DNA of 35,896 nucleotides. Origin: Sphacelaria rigidula (lineage: Eukaryota > Phaeophyceae > Sphacelariales). A program made the position numbers and the translations under genes. Each line of letters begins with the position of its first letter. Position 1 is the first letter of the stretch. Location: positions 1 to 35,896 of the forward strand of contig CAXNAA020000020.1 in NCBI GenBank assembly GCA_964200075.2, in the 5' to 3' direction. The notes under the pieces are model-generated. The model made no database searches, was not told where the DNA came from, and saw only the letters and a list, made by a program, of their open reading frames with translations. This document shows, piece by piece, positions 34,701 through 35,896 of the stretch.

Positions 34701-35821
34701 TTACGGTCCAAACGGCAACTTATCCCCTGGAATGTACTCGCGAGAAACCTGGACAGACAAGGGAAACAGGTACGCACGACAAACATGGGTAAATGGAGTA
34801 TTATGATTAAGTGCACATGGGCTTCCATGTTGGGGTAAGTTTCAGTACGTCAGCAAACAAGGACGCCCACCACATTCCGGCGGACATACCGCCAAAATCG
34901 TTGGGAGAGGGGTCAGATCTTTGTAAGGATGCCGGGGGCTAGCGATGACTTGAACGTGTACATCATATGTCAAAAGGCGGCCCTCCGTGCTTCTCTTCGA
35001 GTACTCGAGCCAAGCGAGGCACACCCAACTTGAACTCGGAATTTGTACTCACCCCACTCTTGTCGATCACCACCATCCGGATAACTCCCCCGGAGCTTCC
35101 ATCCCTAGCCATGGCGTGAGAGATAGCCTTGCGTACGAATTGCTGCGCTTCTTCCTTCGTCATGTTCTCCCTGAACTGTGCATCCACGTGTCCGTAGCTG
35201 CAGATGGACCAAAAGGATGATCGGGAACGCTAATGAGGTCAGGGCATACATACCCAAGCCACATGAGATCTGGCTGAGCGATGACCGCGCCAAATTCGGC
35301 GAAAGAATTCCGGAGCATGTGAGCCACCTCATGAAAGAGCGGCAGCTTTTCATGACTAGCCCTCTGCACAGCGAGTACTCACATGGCGCATTTCCACCCT
35401 ATACTTCGACCGTAGCAATAGAGATCGGCACAAGACCAGACGGCGGGGAAACACGCTCTAACCGTCCCTGAGACGGTGGCTGGATCTAAACATCCTTACT
35501 CACTCTGTTACGACGTCTTGCACAACCATCTGCCGATCTGCTCTCAAGCAGTACTCACATGTACGTCGATCCGGAACCCCCGATAGCAAATTTTTGCTTC
35601 ATCAGAGTGCCTCCCAACGGAATTTCATATACCGTTCCTCCCTCAACTGGGTCCCATCCCGCGATGATCATTCCTGCCATCAACTGGTCCTTGTTCCTGT
35701 AGCAAAGTCCTTGTGCAAGCTTGGCCGCGGATTTCACTAACGGCAGCCGCCCTAGCTCCGCGCTGCGTAACATGGCAAGGAGAGGAGTAATCGCAACGGA
35801 GGTTGTTGAGATAATATACAG
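34701..35821 (-). CDS. PSMB6: Proteasome subunit beta type-6 (beta1), 3' exons, 5' partial
   Basis: Beta1 (caspase-like) subunit of the 20S proteasome core, an N-terminal nucleophile hydrolase. Exons seen: 35821-35559, 35197-35053 and 34748-34701 (stop TAA at 34703-34701). Residues include LPLVKSAAKL, MAGMIIAGWDP, EGGTVYEIPLGG, FAIGGSGSTYI, YGHVDAQF, MTKEEAQQF, ARDGSSGGVIR and a short final exon VSREYIPGDKLPFGP. GWDP, GSGS and RDGSSGG identify beta1. The propeptide, catalytic Thr1 and first half lie beyond the window. The acceptor at 35822 (TTTTGCAG) is the best supported, but the first 15-20 residues of that exon are poorly conserved, so its start is uncertain. Without the last splice the frame would run to 34963, but that tail does not resemble the family. 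Confidence 0.9.
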
Positions 35822-35833
35822 CTGCAAAACACA

Positions 35834-35834
<1 letters not shown>

Positions 35835-35876
<42 letters not shown>
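35835..35876. repeat. 42-bp poly-C homopolymer
   Basis: Uninterrupted run of 42 C on the plus strand (G on the coding strand of the proteasome gene). It lies immediately upstream of the acceptor of the first visible PSMB6 exon, so it is intronic. Its exact length is unreliable in most sequencing. Confidence 0.95.
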
Positions 35877-35896
35877 ACCAAGAGACACACCACCCA

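Noticed and set aside
34963-35052. Open continuation of the proteasome exon to a stop at 34963
   Set aside because: The added residues do not resemble beta1 C-termini, a GTGAGT donor precedes them, and an in-phase exon at 34748-34701 gives a typical PGDKLPFGP ending.

Overview
The window is nuclear DNA from an intron-rich eukaryote. Every confident gene is split by GT-AG introns, most donors read GTGAG or GTAAG, most acceptors follow pyrimidine-rich tracts, and introns run from 67 bp to 2.8 kb. No prokaryotic gene order, ribosome-binding sites or operons are seen. GC looks near 50%, and genes are sparse and set among repeats. This would fit a large protist or algal genome (brown alga-like or coccidian-like), but that placement is only a guess and no sequence marker settles it.

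Three protein genes could be assembled by eye, with exon phases that match at every junction. (1) Minus strand, 26095 to 9732: a 23-exon gene for a HELQ/POLQ-type superfamily 2 DNA repair helicase. The model is 1343 residues, has all helicase motifs, and has no DNA polymerase domain in the window. (2) Plus strand, 27205 to 32128: a five-exon gene for U1 snRNP protein C, 184 residues, with an intact C2H2 U1-type zinc finger and a Gly/Pro/Met-rich tail. (3) Minus strand, 35821 to 34701: the last three exons of proteasome subunit beta type-6 (beta1). Its 5' part lies beyond the window edge, past a 42-bp poly-C run. The helicase and U1-C genes are head to head with about 1.1 kb between them. U1-C and the proteasome gene are tail to tail.

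Positions 1-9731 hold no convincing intact gene and are built largely of repeats: a 43-bp direct repeat, a TCAA-type microsatellite, a 380-bp foldback element directly abutting a 116-bp foldback element, a 329-bp tandem array (about 2.8 units), a dispersed repeat that recurs inside a helicase intron, a broken Ser-rich reading frame, a 99-bp foldback, two tandem duplications and a degenerate minisatellite. A second member of the 116-bp foldback family lies near 34.0-34.16 kb. U1-C intron 2 carries a possible 1.6-kb element with inverted ends, and a tRNA-like, SINE-like sequence lies between U1-C and the proteasome gene.

The three genes belong to general eukaryotic housekeeping (DNA repair, pre-mRNA 5' splice-site recognition, protein turnover) and show no shared pathway. 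The most unusual content is the set of repeat and foldback families, the stop-free 329-bp array, the broken Ser-rich frame, and the micro-exon and very short intron in the helicase gene.
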